In this document: in pieces, positions 18,504 to 28,363 of the stretch
Layout of the letters: each line of letters opens with the position of its first letter
Numbering within the stretch: the stretch's first letter is position 1
Assembly (NCBI GenBank): GCA_963745175.1
Contig: CAVUWK010000015.1
Span: forward strand, 210,828-274,827
Direction of reading: 5' to 3'
Source of the DNA: Bog-473 sp963745175
GTDB taxonomy: Bacteria; Actinomycetota; Acidimicrobiia; Acidimicrobiales; RAAP-2
Length of the DNA: 64,000 nt
Made by a program: the position numbers and the translations under genes
Notes under the pieces: model-generated
What the model was told of the DNA's origin: nothing
The model's input: only the letters and a program-made list of their open reading frames with translations
Database searches by the model: none

Positions 18504-19718
18504 ATGTCTTTCAACTGGTTCGTCTCAGTCGATGACCACCTCATCGAGCCGGCGCGGCTCTGGCAGGAGCGGGTCCCGGCGGCGCTGCGCGAGCACGCGC
18601 CGCACATCGTGCGCGACGGCGACTCCGAGTTCTGGGTCTACGAGGACCGCCAGATCGTCACGACCGGCCTCAACGCGGTCGCCGGCAAGCGGCGCGAGGA
18701 GTTCTCACCCGAGCCGATCACCTACGACGACATGCGCCCGGGCTGCTACGAGCCGGCCGAGCGGGTCGCCGACATGAACCAGGGCTACGTGCTGTCCTCG
18801 CATGCTCTTCCCGTCCTTCCCCCGCTACTGCGGCCAGGTCTTCCACGAGGCCAAGGACAAGGAGCTGGCCCTCGTGTGCGTCCAGGCCTGGAACGACTTC
18901 ATCCTGGAGGAGTTCGCCGACGCCTTCCCCGGCCGCTTCATCCCGATGATGATCATCCCGCTGTGGGACCCTGCCGGCCGCCGTCGGTGGAGATCGAGCG
19001 GACGGCCGCGCGCGGCGCCAAGTCGATCGCCTTCTCCGAGAACCCGACCAAGCTCGGCCTGCCGTCGATCCACACCGACGTACTGGGACCCCGTGTTCCG
19101 GCGCGGCCGAGGAGGCCGGCCTCGTCCTGTCGATGCACGTCGGGTCGTCGTCGAACCTGATCCGCACCTCCGACGACATGCCGACGCTGGCGTTCATGGC
19201 CTACTCGGCGGCGGCCAACCAGGCCGGGCACCCTGCTCGACTGGCTGTTCAGCGGCAACTTCGAGCAGTACCCCACACTCAAGATCGCGCTGTCGGAGGG
19301 CTCCATCGGGTGGATCCCCTACTTCCTCGAGCGGGCCGAGCAGGTCGTCGACAAGCAGCGCTTCTGGGCGTCGCGCTTCGACATCAACATGAACGCCAGC
19401 CACGAGCGGGGCGAGGCCAAGGGGAGCGCCACCTTCTCGCTCGACACCGACGTCCGCCGGCTGTTCCACGACCACGTCTTCGGGACGTTCATCGAGGACC
19501 AGGCCGGCATCCGGCTGCTCGACATCATCGGCGAGGACAACGTCATGCTCGAGTGCGACTACCCGCACTCGGACTCCACCTGGCCCGACTCGGTGAACCT
19601 GGCCCGCAAGTGGCTGGGCCACCTGCCCGACGACGTCCAGTACAAGATCGCCGTCGGCAATGCGGCCCGGGTCTACAACTTCACCCCGGCCGACCCGGCG
19701 ACCCTCGCCCCGGTATAA
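18504..19718 (+). CDS. amidohydrolase-2 family protein (about five frameshifts)
   Basis: An ACMSD-like TIM-barrel hydrolase of about 404 residues once the frames are joined. N-terminal SVDDHLIEPARLW gives the first metal site; later pieces read FPSFPRYCGQVFHEAKD, LSMHVGSSSN, ALSEGSIGWIPYFLERA and ECDYPHSDSTWPDS, all in family order. One-base shifts lie near 18800, 18975, 19080, 19103 and 19230, five within about 430 bases, while the rest is well conserved. ATG 18504 has a GGAGGT site. It is either a decayed gene or, more likely, a badly sequenced intact one. It is related to 14706-15872 and 19764-20969. Confidence 0.8.
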
Positions 19719-19740
19719 TATGTGAGCGAATACTCGGCTG
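19714..19740 (+). promoter_or_regulatory. TATAAT promoter plus palindromic operator, copy 5
   Basis: A perfect TATAAT (19714-19719), overlapping the TAA of the upstream gene, is followed by TGAGCGAATACTCGGCTG (19723-19740), which matches the 17016 copy in 13 of 18 positions. No good -35 is visible. It suggests a second controlled promoter within the plus-strand cluster. Confidence 0.6.
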
Positions 19741-19763
19741 AAAGGAGCCGAGCGGCCACGACG

Positions 19764-20969
19764 ATGACGCAGTTGGCCGAGGCCGCCGTCCCGCTGTGCG
19801 AGCGGTACGCGGTGGCCGACGTGGACTCGCACATCATCGAGCCGGCCGATCTGTGGACGTCGCGGGTCTCGTCCAAGTGGGGCGACCTGGTGCCCCACGT
19901 CAAGTTCGACGAACGGACGGGCGAGGACAGCTGGTACATCGGGTCCAAGAAGCTCTTCGGCGTCGGCGCCTTCGCCCAGGCCGGGATGGAAGGAGTATCC
20001 GCCGTCGCACCCCGGCGCACCCTGAGCGAGGCGCTCCCGGCCGCGGTCGACCCCAAGGAGCGGCTCGCCTACATGGACGAGCGTCGGCGTCTACTACCAG
20101 CTGCTCTACTGCAACATCCTCGGGTTCCACAGCCACGTCTTCCTCAACCAGATGGAGCCGCGCACTGGCCACCGAGTGCGTGCGGGCCTACAACGACTGG
20201 CTGACCGAGTTCGCCTCGGCCGACTCCCGGCGCCTCATCCCGATGATGATGCTCCCGTTCTGGGACATCGACGCCTCGGTGGCCGAGATGAGGCGGGCCT
20301 ACGACATGGGCCACAAGGGCGTCCTGTTCGCGGCCCGCTACGACAAGGTCGGCCTGCCCCGGCTGGTGGACGACTACTGGGAGCCCCTCCTCGGCCAGGC
20401 CCAGGAGATGGGGCTGAGCCTCAACTTCCACGTGGGGTTCCTGGCCTCGAGCGACGACCTCAAGGGTGCGGTCGACCAGTCCAAGAAGCTCGACTTCACC
20501 CGGGAGAGCTCGCTCGTCCTGCTCGGCAACGCCCAGAACGTCGCCGAGGTGGTCCTGAGCGGCGTCTGCCACCGCTACCCCGATCTCAACTTCGTCTCGG
20601 TGGAGAACGGTGCGGGCTGGTTGCCCTTCCTGGCCGAGAGCATGGACTGGCAGTGGCTCAACGTGGGCGCCCACAAGGACTACCCCGAGCGGCTGCTCCC
20701 GAGCGAGTACATGCGCCGGCAGATCTACGGCATGTACTGGTTCGAGCGGGCCTCCATGCGCTCGGTGATCGACTTGCTCGGCGACAACCTCATGTTCGAG
20801 ACCGACTTCCCGCACGCCACCAGCCTCTCCCCCGGGCCGGCGTCGGAATCGCCCGAGCCCGCGTGACGTCATGGAACGGTCGCTGGCCGGCCTGCCCGAC
20901 GAGGTCGTCGGGAACGTGCTGCAGCACACCGCGACCAGGCTGTACCACCTGGACGCACCGACCCGGTGA
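19764..20969 (+). CDS. amidohydrolase-2 family protein (three frameshifts)
   Basis: Another ACMSD-like TIM-barrel protein, about 401 residues after joining frames. Motifs in order are VADVDSHIIEPADLW, YQLLYCNILGFHSH, LIPMMMLPFWD, LNFHVGF, SVENGAGWLPFLAESM and FETDFPHATS, which supply the metal and active-site positions of the family. Frames change near 20090, 20160 and 20860; the final segment (SLAGLPDEVVGNVLQH) ends at 20969. ATG 19764 is preferred; a GTG at 19722 would place the operator inside the coding sequence. It has its own promoter-operator and is followed by an aldehyde dehydrogenase. The reaction is unknown; hydrolysis or decarboxylation is inferred. Confidence 0.82.
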
Positions 20970-21025
20970 CGCCCGGGTCCGCCCGGCGGCGCACGACCCG
21001 CCGCAACCCGTAGAGGAGGGACGCG

Positions 21026-22492
21026 TTGGACCAGCGGTTGCTGCACAGGCCGTCCTTCTTCATCGACGGGAAGTGGGCCGAGCCGGCCGGCCCGGCCACG
21101 CTGGAGGTGGTGTCGCCCTCGACCGAGGAGGTCGTGGGGTCGGTGCCGCTGGCCACCGTCGCCGACATCGACCGCGCCGTCGACGCCGCCCGAAGGGCCT
21201 TCGACGAGGGGCCCTGGCCCCGCATGCTCCCGGCGGCGCGCGCGGAGATCCTCGCCCGCGCCGCCGAGCTCCTGGCAAAGCGCTCGCCCGACATCGCCGC
21301 GGTCACGACCGAGGAGATGGGCTGCGCCATCAGCCAGGCGCCGCAGGCCCAGACCGGGCTCGTCGGTCCGGTCTTCGACTACTACGCGACGCTGCTCCGC
21401 ACCTTCGAGTTCGAGCGGACCCTCGTCACCGGCGACCGGGCCGCCCTGGTGACGCGCGAGCCGGTCGGCGTGGTGGCGGCCATCGTGCCGTGGAACGCTC
21501 CCGTCACCCTGGGCTCGTGGAAGACCGGGCCGGCCCTGGCGGCCGGCTGCACCGTGGTCCTCAAGCCGCCGCCCGAAGCGCCGCTCAGCAACTTCATCCT
21601 GGCCGAGGTGCTCGACGAGGCCGGAGTGCCGCCCGGCGTGGTGAACGTCGTGCCCGCCGACCGCGACGTCGGCGAACACCTCGTCACCCATGGCGGCGTC
21701 GACAAGGTCGCCTTCACCGGCTCGAGCGCGGCCGGCCGGCGCATCATGGCCCTCTGCGCCGAGCGCATGACCCGGGTCTCGCTCGAGCTCGGCGGCAAGT
21801 CGGCCTCGCTCGTGCTCGACGACGCGGATCTCGCCGGCGTGATCCCCCGGATGGTGCACGGCGGCATGCACCTGTCCGGACAGGTGTGCGGGGCCCACAC
21901 CCGGATCCTGGTGCCGCGGGCGCGCTACGAGGAAGTGCTGGAGCTGGCCGCGGCGGCGGCGGCGGGCATCGCCGTCGGCGACCCGCACGATCCGGCGACC
22001 GAGGTCGGACCACTGGTGGCCGAGCGCCAGCGCACGCGGGTCGAGGGATACATCGCCCTCGCCACCGGGGCGGGCGCCCGCATCGTCGCCGGCGGGACGC
22101 GCCCGGCCCACCTCCCCAAGGGCTGGTACGTCGCCCCGACGATCCTCGGCGACGTCGACAACTCCATGCGGGTGGCCCGGGAGGAGATCTTCGGTCCGGT
22201 GCTGTGCGTGCTCGCGCACGACGGCGACGACGACGCCGTCCGCATCGCCAACGACTCGGACTACGGGCTCTCCGGTGGTGTGTGGAGCGCCGACCCGGAG
22301 CGGGCGCTGCGCGTGGCGCGGCGGGTGCGCACCGGCAGCATTGCCGTCAACGGCAGCTACCCGCCCTTCCCGCTCGTCCCGTTCGGCGGCTTCAAGCAGT
22401 CCGGCATGGGACGCGAGCTCGGACCCGAGGGCCTCCTCAATTTCCTGGAGCCGCGCAGCATCGGGCTGCCGCCGTCGCTCCTGCCCGGCTGA
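21026..22492 (+). CDS. aldehyde dehydrogenase
   Basis: An intact 488-residue NAD(P)-dependent aldehyde dehydrogenase. It shows VPWNAPV near residue 152, the cofactor loop FTGSSAAGRR, the general-base Glu in LELGGKS, the catalytic Cys in SGQVCGAHTR, and the C-terminal PFGGFKQSGMGRE. The TTG start at 21026 has a GAGGAGGG site. It would convert an aldehyde made by an alcohol dehydrogenase (15894 or 35680) to a carboxylate, which the following CoA-transferase could activate. That sequence of steps is inferred from gene order. Confidence 0.92.
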   Translation: MDQRLLHRPSFFIDGKWAEPAGPATLEVVSPSTEEVVGSVPLATVADIDRAVDAARRAFDEGPWPRMLPAARAEILARAAELLAKRSPDIAAVTTEEMGCAISQAPQAQTGLVGPVFDYYATLLRTFEFERTLVTGDRAALVTREPVGVVAAIVPWNAPVTLGSWKTGPALAAGCTVVLKPPPEAPLSNFILAEVLDEAGVPPGVVNVVPADRDVGEHLVTHGGVDKVAFTGSSAAGRRIMALCAERMTRVSLELGGKSASLVLDDADLAGVIPRMVHGGMHLSGQVCGAHTRILVPRARYEEVLELAAAAAAGIAVGDPHDPATEVGPLVAERQRTRVEGYIALATGAGARIVAGGTRPAHLPKGWYVAPTILGDVDNSMRVAREEIFGPVLCVLAHDGDDDAVRIANDSDYGLSGGVWSADPERALRVARRVRTGSIAVNGSYPPFPLVPFGGFKQSGMGRELGPEGLLNFLEPRSIGLPPSLLPG

Positions 22493-22503
22493 GCGTCCTC
22501 GCC

Positions 22504-23721
22504 GTGGGTGGGCCGCTGGCCGGCGTCCGTGCCGTCGAGGTCGCCTCCCACGTCTTCGTGCCCATGGCCGGCTCGGTGCTGACCGAGTGGGGCGCCGAGG
22601 TGATCAAGGTGGAGCACCCCGTGACCGGCGACCCGTACCGGGGACTGGTCACCTCGGGGCTGCACAACGTGTACCACGGCCACGACCCGTTCTTTCAGTC
22701 CGCCAACCGGGGCAAGCGCTCGGTCGCCGTCGACCTCCGCCGGCCCGCCGGAAGGGCGCTGCTGGCGACGCTGATCGGGCGGGCCGACGTCTTCCTGACC
22801 AGCCTGCGCCCCGACGCCCGGCAACGTCTCGGCATCGACGTCGACGACGTGCGCGGCGACAACCCGTCGGTGATCTACGTGCGCGGCTCCGCTTTCGGTG
22901 CGCGCGGCCCCGACGCCGGGCGCGGCGGCTACGACGTCACGACCTACTGGTCCCGCAGCGGCATGCAGCACACGCTGACCCCGCCCGGGGCCGAGTGGCC
23001 GCTGCCGACGCGGCCGGCCTTCGGGGACGTGGTCGGCGGGCTCACCATCGCCGGGGCGGTCAGCGCCGCGCTCTACCACAGAGCCACGACCGGAGCGGCG
23101 TCGCTGATCGACGCCTCGCTGCTGGCGTCGGGCATGTGGCAGGTGCAACCCGACATCGTCAACGCCAAGCTCGGGGGCGGGGGCGCGACCGAGGCCGCAC
23201 CGGATCGCTACGAGACCCGCAACCCGCTGACGCTCCCCTACCGGACCGCCGACGGGCGCTTCGTGGCGCTGAGCATGATCGCCGCCGATCAACGCTGGGC
23301 CGAGCTGTGCGCCGCCCTGGGGCATCCCGACGCCGCGGCCGACCCCCGTTGGCTCGACCTGGAGGCTCGCCGTCACAACGCCCGCTCCTGCGTCGAGTGG
23401 CTGGAGTCCGTCTTCGCCGGGCGCACCCTCGCGGAGTGGGCCCGCGCCCTGGCGGACATCGAGGGGGAATGGGCGCCGGTGCAGACACCGGCCGAACTCC
23501 ACGATGATGCAGCGGTGCGGGCCAACGGTTACATCGCCGACGTCGACATGGGCGACGGCGTCTCCATCCCCCTGGTGACGAGTCCCGTCCAATTCGACGG
23601 CGACCCCGGGGTCCCGCGCCGGGGTCCCGAGCACGGCGAGCACACCGAGGACGTGCTGCTCGAGCTGGGACTGACCTGGCCCGAGATCAGCCGGCTCAAG
23701 GACGAGCAGGTCATCGGTTGA
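22504..23721 (+). CDS. class III CoA-transferase (CaiB/BaiF), single domain
   Basis: An intact CoA-transferase of 405 residues. It has the N-terminal GVRAVEVASHVFVPMAG, a TEWGAEVIKVEHP fold motif, NRGKRSVAVDL, and AFGDVVGGLTIAG where the family's catalytic Asp lies. GTG 22504 is the likely start, 11 bases after the aldehyde dehydrogenase stop; no clear ribosome site is present, so translation may depend on the upstream gene. It is a single-domain form, unlike the double ones at 11391 and 33274. It would transfer CoA to the acid formed by the aldehyde dehydrogenase (inference). Confidence 0.9.
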   Translation: MGGPLAGVRAVEVASHVFVPMAGSVLTEWGAEVIKVEHPVTGDPYRGLVTSGLHNVYHGHDPFFQSANRGKRSVAVDLRRPAGRALLATLIGRADVFLTSLRPDARQRLGIDVDDVRGDNPSVIYVRGSAFGARGPDAGRGGYDVTTYWSRSGMQHTLTPPGAEWPLPTRPAFGDVVGGLTIAGAVSAALYHRATTGAASLIDASLLASGMWQVQPDIVNAKLGGGGATEAAPDRYETRNPLTLPYRTADGRFVALSMIAADQRWAELCAALGHPDAAADPRWLDLEARRHNARSCVEWLESVFAGRTLAEWARALADIEGEWAPVQTPAELHDDAAVRANGYIADVDMGDGVSIPLVTSPVQFDGDPGVPRRGPEHGEHTEDVLLELGLTWPEISRLKDEQVIG

Positions 23722-23728
23722 GGATCGC

Positions 23729-25332
23729 ATGGACGCGTCCGTAGGCATCCCCCCCGCCGTCAGCGAGGAGACCGCGCCGTTCTGGGCGGCGGCGGCCGAG
23801 GGCCGGCTGCTCGTCGAGCGCTGCAACGCCTGCGGGGCCGAGAGCTTCCCGCCGCGGGGAATCTGCCGGCGCTGCCGGAGCCGGGACACCGCCCCGCAGG
23901 AGGTGACGAGCCCCGGCACGGTCTACAGCTTCACCGTCAACCACCAGAAGTGGCTCCCAAACCTCGAAGTGCCCTTCGCCCTGGTGCTCGTGGAGTTCCC
24001 CGACCACCCCGGGGTGCGGGTCATGGGGCGCCTGCGCGGCCTGCCCCCCGAGGACGTCGCGGTCGGCACCGAGGTGGAGGTGGGGTTCGAACCCGGGCCG
24101 GGCGGGTTCGCCATCCCGAGCTTCGTCGCCACCGGGACGACGCGCTCGATGGCGGGCGAGTGGCTGGAGCGGCGCGCCGTGATCTCCGGCGTGGGCCAGT
24201 CCGCCATCGGGCGCCAGATCCCCCGGTCGGGATTCCAGCTCACCCTCGACGCGGTGCTGGCCGCCATCGACGATGCCGGCCTCGGCGTCGACGACATCGA
24301 CGGGCTGGCCATGTTCCCCGGGGGCGGGAAGGCCAACCTCCCGGGTTACGCCGACGGCAACCTCTACGAGGTCCAGGACGCCCTCGGGATCACCACGAGG
24401 TGGCGCCAGGGTCTGGTCGAAGGCATGAGCCTGCCCTTCTACGGCGCGGCACAGGCGGTGGCCACCGGCGAGGCGCGCCACGTCGTCGTCTGGCGCACCG
24501 TCAAGGAGGGCAGCGCGGCACGCCATGCCGGCGGGCGACCGGCCTACGGGTCGATCCATGCCGAGGCGGAGGGACCGCTGGCCTGGCTGCTGCCCGTCGG
24601 CGCCCTGTCCCCGGTCGTCCAGATCGCCCCGTACGCGACCCGCTACATGCACGAGTACGGCGCCACCCGCGACCAGCTGGGATGGATCCCCGTCACCCAG
24701 CGGCCGGCACGCGGCGCGCAATCCCGACGCCGTGTACCGCGATCCGCTGACGCTCGAGGACTACCTGGCGTCGCGGATGATCTCGACGCCGATCTGCCTC
24801 TACGACTGCGACGTCCCCGTCGACGGCTCGACGGCGATCGTGGTCTCTGCCGCCGACACCGCCGCCGACCTCCGGGCGCCGGTGCGGATCGAGGCGATGG
24901 CGGGGGTCATCGACGGCCGCCCGTCCTGGGAGCAGTGGGAGGACCTCGGCACGGGTGGGCCACGCCACCGCCGCCGCCATGTGGGACCGCACGGACCTGC
25001 GGCCAGGCGACGTCGACGTGGCCGAGCTCTACGACGGCTTCACCATCGAGGTGGTCTGGTGGCTCGAGGCGATGGGCTTCTGCGGCACCGGCGAGGCCGG
25101 GGCGTTCGTCGAGGGCGGCACCCGCATCGGGCCCGGCGGTGAGCTTCCCCTCAACACCTGGGGCGGGCAGCTCTCGGGCGGCCGCCTGCACGCCGGCTTC
25201 GGGCACACCGCCGAGGCCGTGCGGCAGCTGCGCGGTGAAGCGGGCCAACGCCAGGTGGAGGGGGCCGAGGTGGCCGCCGTGACGAACGTCGGCGGGTACG
25301 AGGCCGGCGCCGCGCTGCTGACGCGCTGGTAG
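23729..25332 (+). CDS. DUF35 (zinc ribbon/OB-fold)-thiolase-like protein (apparent fusion, two frameshifts)
   Basis: The N-terminal 145 or so residues are a DUF35 protein: the zinc ribbon CNACGAE and CRRC, then an OB-fold (GTVYSFTVNHQ). Without a break, a non-decarboxylating thiolase-fold domain follows (RRAVISGVGQSAIGR, LTLDAVLAAIDDAGLG, C-terminal YDGFTIEVVWWLEAMG and LSGGRLHAGFGH). This resembles the Ltp2-type aldolase plus DUF35 partner of steroid side-chain degradation, where the two are separate chains or DUF35 is fused to another protein. Frames change near 24710 and 24950. The fusion may be real, but an indel near 24150 would turn it into two overlapping genes. It probably catalyses retro-aldol or thiolytic C-C cleavage. 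Confidence 0.82.
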
Positions 25333-25365
25333 ACGATTCGAGATTCGAGCAAAGGAGAGCACGAC

Positions 25366-26208
25366 ATGGTGCAACGGGCTGGGCGGGTCGAGGGAAAGAT
25401 GGCCATCGTCACCGGTGCCGGGTCGACGCCCGGGCCGGGCATCGGGACCGGCAAGGCCAGCGCAGTGCTGCTGGCCCGCGAGGGGGCGCGGGTGCTGCTC
25501 GTCGACCTGCATCCCGAACGGGCGGAGGAGACGCGGGACATCATCGCCAAGGAGGGCGGCACCGCCGAGGTCTTCGCGGCCGACGTGACGGTGGCCGCGC
25601 AGTGCGAGGCCATGGTGCAGGCGGCGGTCGGGGCGTTCGGCGGCGTCGACATCCTCGTCAACAACATCGGCCTGGCCGCGCTGGGCACCGTCGTCGACAC
25701 GACCGAGGAAGCCTGGGACCGCGCGCTGGACATCAACCTGCGGACGGCGTTCCTCGCCTCCAAGTACGCCGTCCCGGTCATGGCCGAGCGGGGCGCCGGC
25801 TCCGTGGTCAACATCTCGTCGATCTCGGCGCTGCGCGGGGACGGCACGGTGGCGTACTCCGCCGCCAAGGGCGCGCTCATCGCCATGACGGTCGACATGG
25901 CCTACTCCCACGGTCGCCAGGGCATCCGCGTCAACGCCATCGCCCCCGGGCACATCACAACGCCGATGGTCATGTCCGTCTCCGCGCCCGGACCACGGGC
26001 CGCCTTCATGAACAGCATGCGCTCGGAGGCCGGGCTGCTGGGCACCCCGGGCGACGGGTGGGACGTCGGCTACGCGGTCACCTTCCTGGCCAGCGACGAG
26101 GCCCGCTGGATCACCGGTGTCGTCCTGCCGGTCGAGTCCGGCGTGCTCAGTGTGACCCCGCTGATGATGGCGCCCTACCTGCGCGCCATCCCCGAACCCG
26201 AGGGATAG
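25366..26208 (+). CDS. short-chain dehydrogenase/reductase
   Basis: An intact 280-residue SDR with an enlarged cofactor motif (TGAGSTPGPGIGTGKA), NNIGL, the catalytic Ser in NISSISALRG, YSAAKGA, and AIAPGHITTPM. ATG 25366 has an AAAGGAG site. It is strongly similar, over its whole length, to the SDR half of the gene at 39576-42397; even the C-termini agree (LMMAPYLRAIP versus LMMASQLRAIP). It closes the plus-strand cluster that begins with the amidohydrolases and would oxidise or reduce a hydroxy/keto intermediate. Confidence 0.9.
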   Translation: MVQRAGRVEGKMAIVTGAGSTPGPGIGTGKASAVLLAREGARVLLVDLHPERAEETRDIIAKEGGTAEVFAADVTVAAQCEAMVQAAVGAFGGVDILVNNIGLAALGTVVDTTEEAWDRALDINLRTAFLASKYAVPVMAERGAGSVVNISSISALRGDGTVAYSAAKGALIAMTVDMAYSHGRQGIRVNAIAPGHITTPMVMSVSAPGPRAAFMNSMRSEAGLLGTPGDGWDVGYAVTFLASDEARWITGVVLPVESGVLSVTPLMMAPYLRAIPEPEG

Positions 26209-26221
26209 GTGTCGGCGGTCC

Positions 26222-28202
26222 TCAAGCGCGGATGAGGGACCCGGGGGCCACGCCGGCCACGTCCTCGCCGCCGGTGCGCGTCGCGGTGCCGTTGACCCAG
26301 ACGTGCTGGATGCCGGTGCTGCGCACCAGCAGCCGCTCCGCCCCACCCGGCTGGTCGTCGGCGCGCTCGACCGGCGTCGTGCCCACGGTGGCGGGGTCGA
26401 AGGCCACCAGGTCGGCGTGGAAGCCCTCGGCGACCAGGCCGCGGTCGCGGCAGGCGGAAGGCGGCATGGGGATGACCCGTGAGCCGCCACACGGCCTCTT
26501 CCAACGAGAGCGCCCGGCGCTCGCGCACCCAGTGGCCCAGCAGATGCGTCGAGAAGCAGGCGTCGCACAGCTGGCTGGCGTGCGCGCCGGCGTCGGACAA
26601 CCCGAGAAGGACGCGCCGGTCGGCGAGCAGGTCGCCGATCTCCGCGTCACCGTCGTTGTCCATGACCACGCGGAAACGCGTGTCCAGGTCGTCGTCCAAC
26701 GCGAGGTCGAGCATCAGGTCGAACGGGGTCGTGCCCCGCTCTGCCGCCAGCGCGTCGAGGGGAAGGCCCACCAACGCTCCGTGGGCCTGCGTCTCCTCGA
26801 CGTCGACCTTGGACCACCGGTGGCCCCAGGCGGCGAGGGTCGGCTGGCGGGCGCGGTCACGCCAGGACGCGTCCCGGTAGAGGGCGGCGCGCTCTTCCCG
26901 CGGGCAGGCCAGCACCTCCTTCCACTCGTCCACCTCGGCGAGCGGCCCGGGGTCGGCCAGGGTGATCTGCATGACGATCGGCCGGCAGGCGACCTGCGGG
27001 TACACCTCCCCCGGCAAGGCCGCCCCCCGCTCGACGGTGCGCAGTGCGGCCCCGGGCTTGTCGGCGCGGGCGACCAGGGCCGTCCAGGTGACCGGCACCC
27101 CGTAGCGCACCGCCAGGTCCGAGAACTGCTCGACGAACAGCCCCGGACCGATGGAGACCTGCAGGACACCCTTGCCGAGCTCGCCCAGGACGGACGCCAG
27201 GGCGTACACCTCGTCGTCGTCGGCGAACCGGCTCGGGACGGGCCTGCCGTAGGCGCCCTGGTGCGCCGGCTGGCGCGACGTCGAGAAGCCGATGGCGCCC
27301 GCCTCCATCGCCTGGCGGACGATCTCGCGGATGGCGGCGATCTCGTCGGCCGTCGCCGGCCGCTCGTCGCCCCCGAGCGCCCACAGGCGGAGCGGTGAGT
27401 GGCCGACGAAGGCGCCGACGTTGAGGCGCTTCGGCCGGCGCTCCAACGCGGAGAGGTACTCGGGGAACGACTCGAAGCACCAGTCGATGCCGGCGTTGAG
27501 CGCGTCCATCGACATCCCCTCGACGTTCTCGAGCAGGCGCACGATCGTGTCCCGATGCTCCGGGTGGGTCGGGGCCACGCCGAAGCCGCAGTTCCCCATG
27601 ACCACACTGGTCACCCCGTGCCAGCTCGACGGGGTGAGATCGCCGTCCCAGAGGATCTGCGCGTCGTAGTGGGTGTGCACGTCGATGAACCCGGGCGCCA
27701 GGGTCAACCCGTCGAGGTCCACCACCTCGGCGGCGGCGCCGGGGTCGAGCGCCCCCGCTGCCGCCACGGCCGCGATGCGATCCCCCGCCACGCCCACGTC
27801 GGCGGGCCGCGCCGGCGTGCCGGTGCCGTCCACCACGAGCGCATTGCGAAGAAGCAGGTCCACCTTCACTCGATCAATTTCGTAGACGTGCACGGCCGGG
27901 GGTGGGCCCAGCTGGAGCACGTCGCTCACCGGGGCCGCGCGATCCTCCGCCCGGGCCTGCAGCGCAGCGAGCGGAACCGCCAGGTCGTCGGCCTCCAACT
28001 CGTAGATGGCGACGTAGCGGCGCTTCCCTTCCCCGGCCGGCGGGCCGCCAACCTCGTTGCGCAATTTGTAGCGCCGGACGCCGACGAACCCGGGGAGGGC
28101 GCACAGCTCCGGAGCGTGGACCTCGCGGTACCACTCGTTGTACTCGGCCTCCCGGCTCGGGTCGCTCGGCTCGGACTCCACGATCATGATGCCCTTGGCC
28201 AC
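26222..28202 (-). CDS. EthD-like domain + N-acyl-D-amino-acid deacylase-like amidohydrolase (one frameshift)
   Basis: The first 110 or so residues form a ferredoxin-like alpha/beta barrel (MIVESEPSDPS, EYNEWYREVHAPEL), like EthD or NIPSNAP proteins. The rest (about 550) is an amidohydrolase-3/D-aminoacylase: APGFIDVHTHYD, GNCGFGVAPT, and a C-terminal LGLSDAGAHASQ followed by GFHADLVAFDP. A frameshift lies near 26465. GTG 28202 has a GGGAGGAG site. The junction (VYEIDRVKVDLLL) lies at an AAATT where one inserted base would make a stop and a new GTG start, so the two domains may be separate genes. The stop is 13 bases from that of the convergent SDR. Substrate unknown. Confidence 0.83.
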
Positions 28203-28261
28203 GGCGACTCCTCCCGCATCGAGCCCACCCCGCACCCTGACCCTGCTTGCGCCGGACGGAG

Positions 28262-28279
28262 TAAGTGAACGCTCCCTGA
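28262..28279. promoter_or_regulatory. palindromic operator, copy 6
   Basis: TAAGTGAACGCTCCCTGA matches the 17016 copy in 13 of 18 positions. It lies between the divergent amidohydrolase (start 28202) and thiolase (start 28364) and could serve either or both. Confidence 0.55.
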
Positions 28280-28363
28280 CTCGGCACAGTAATGTCGGCC
28301 TGTGGCGGTCGCAACGGCGTCCCGCCTGGGCGTGCCCGTGCCCGAGCGTCTCAGGAGGGTCCC

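Noticed and set aside
20152..22503. Open frame extending upstream of the single-domain CoA-transferase
   Set aside because: It covers an amidohydrolase and an intact aldehyde dehydrogenase in the wrong frame. The GTG at 22504 is the reasonable start.
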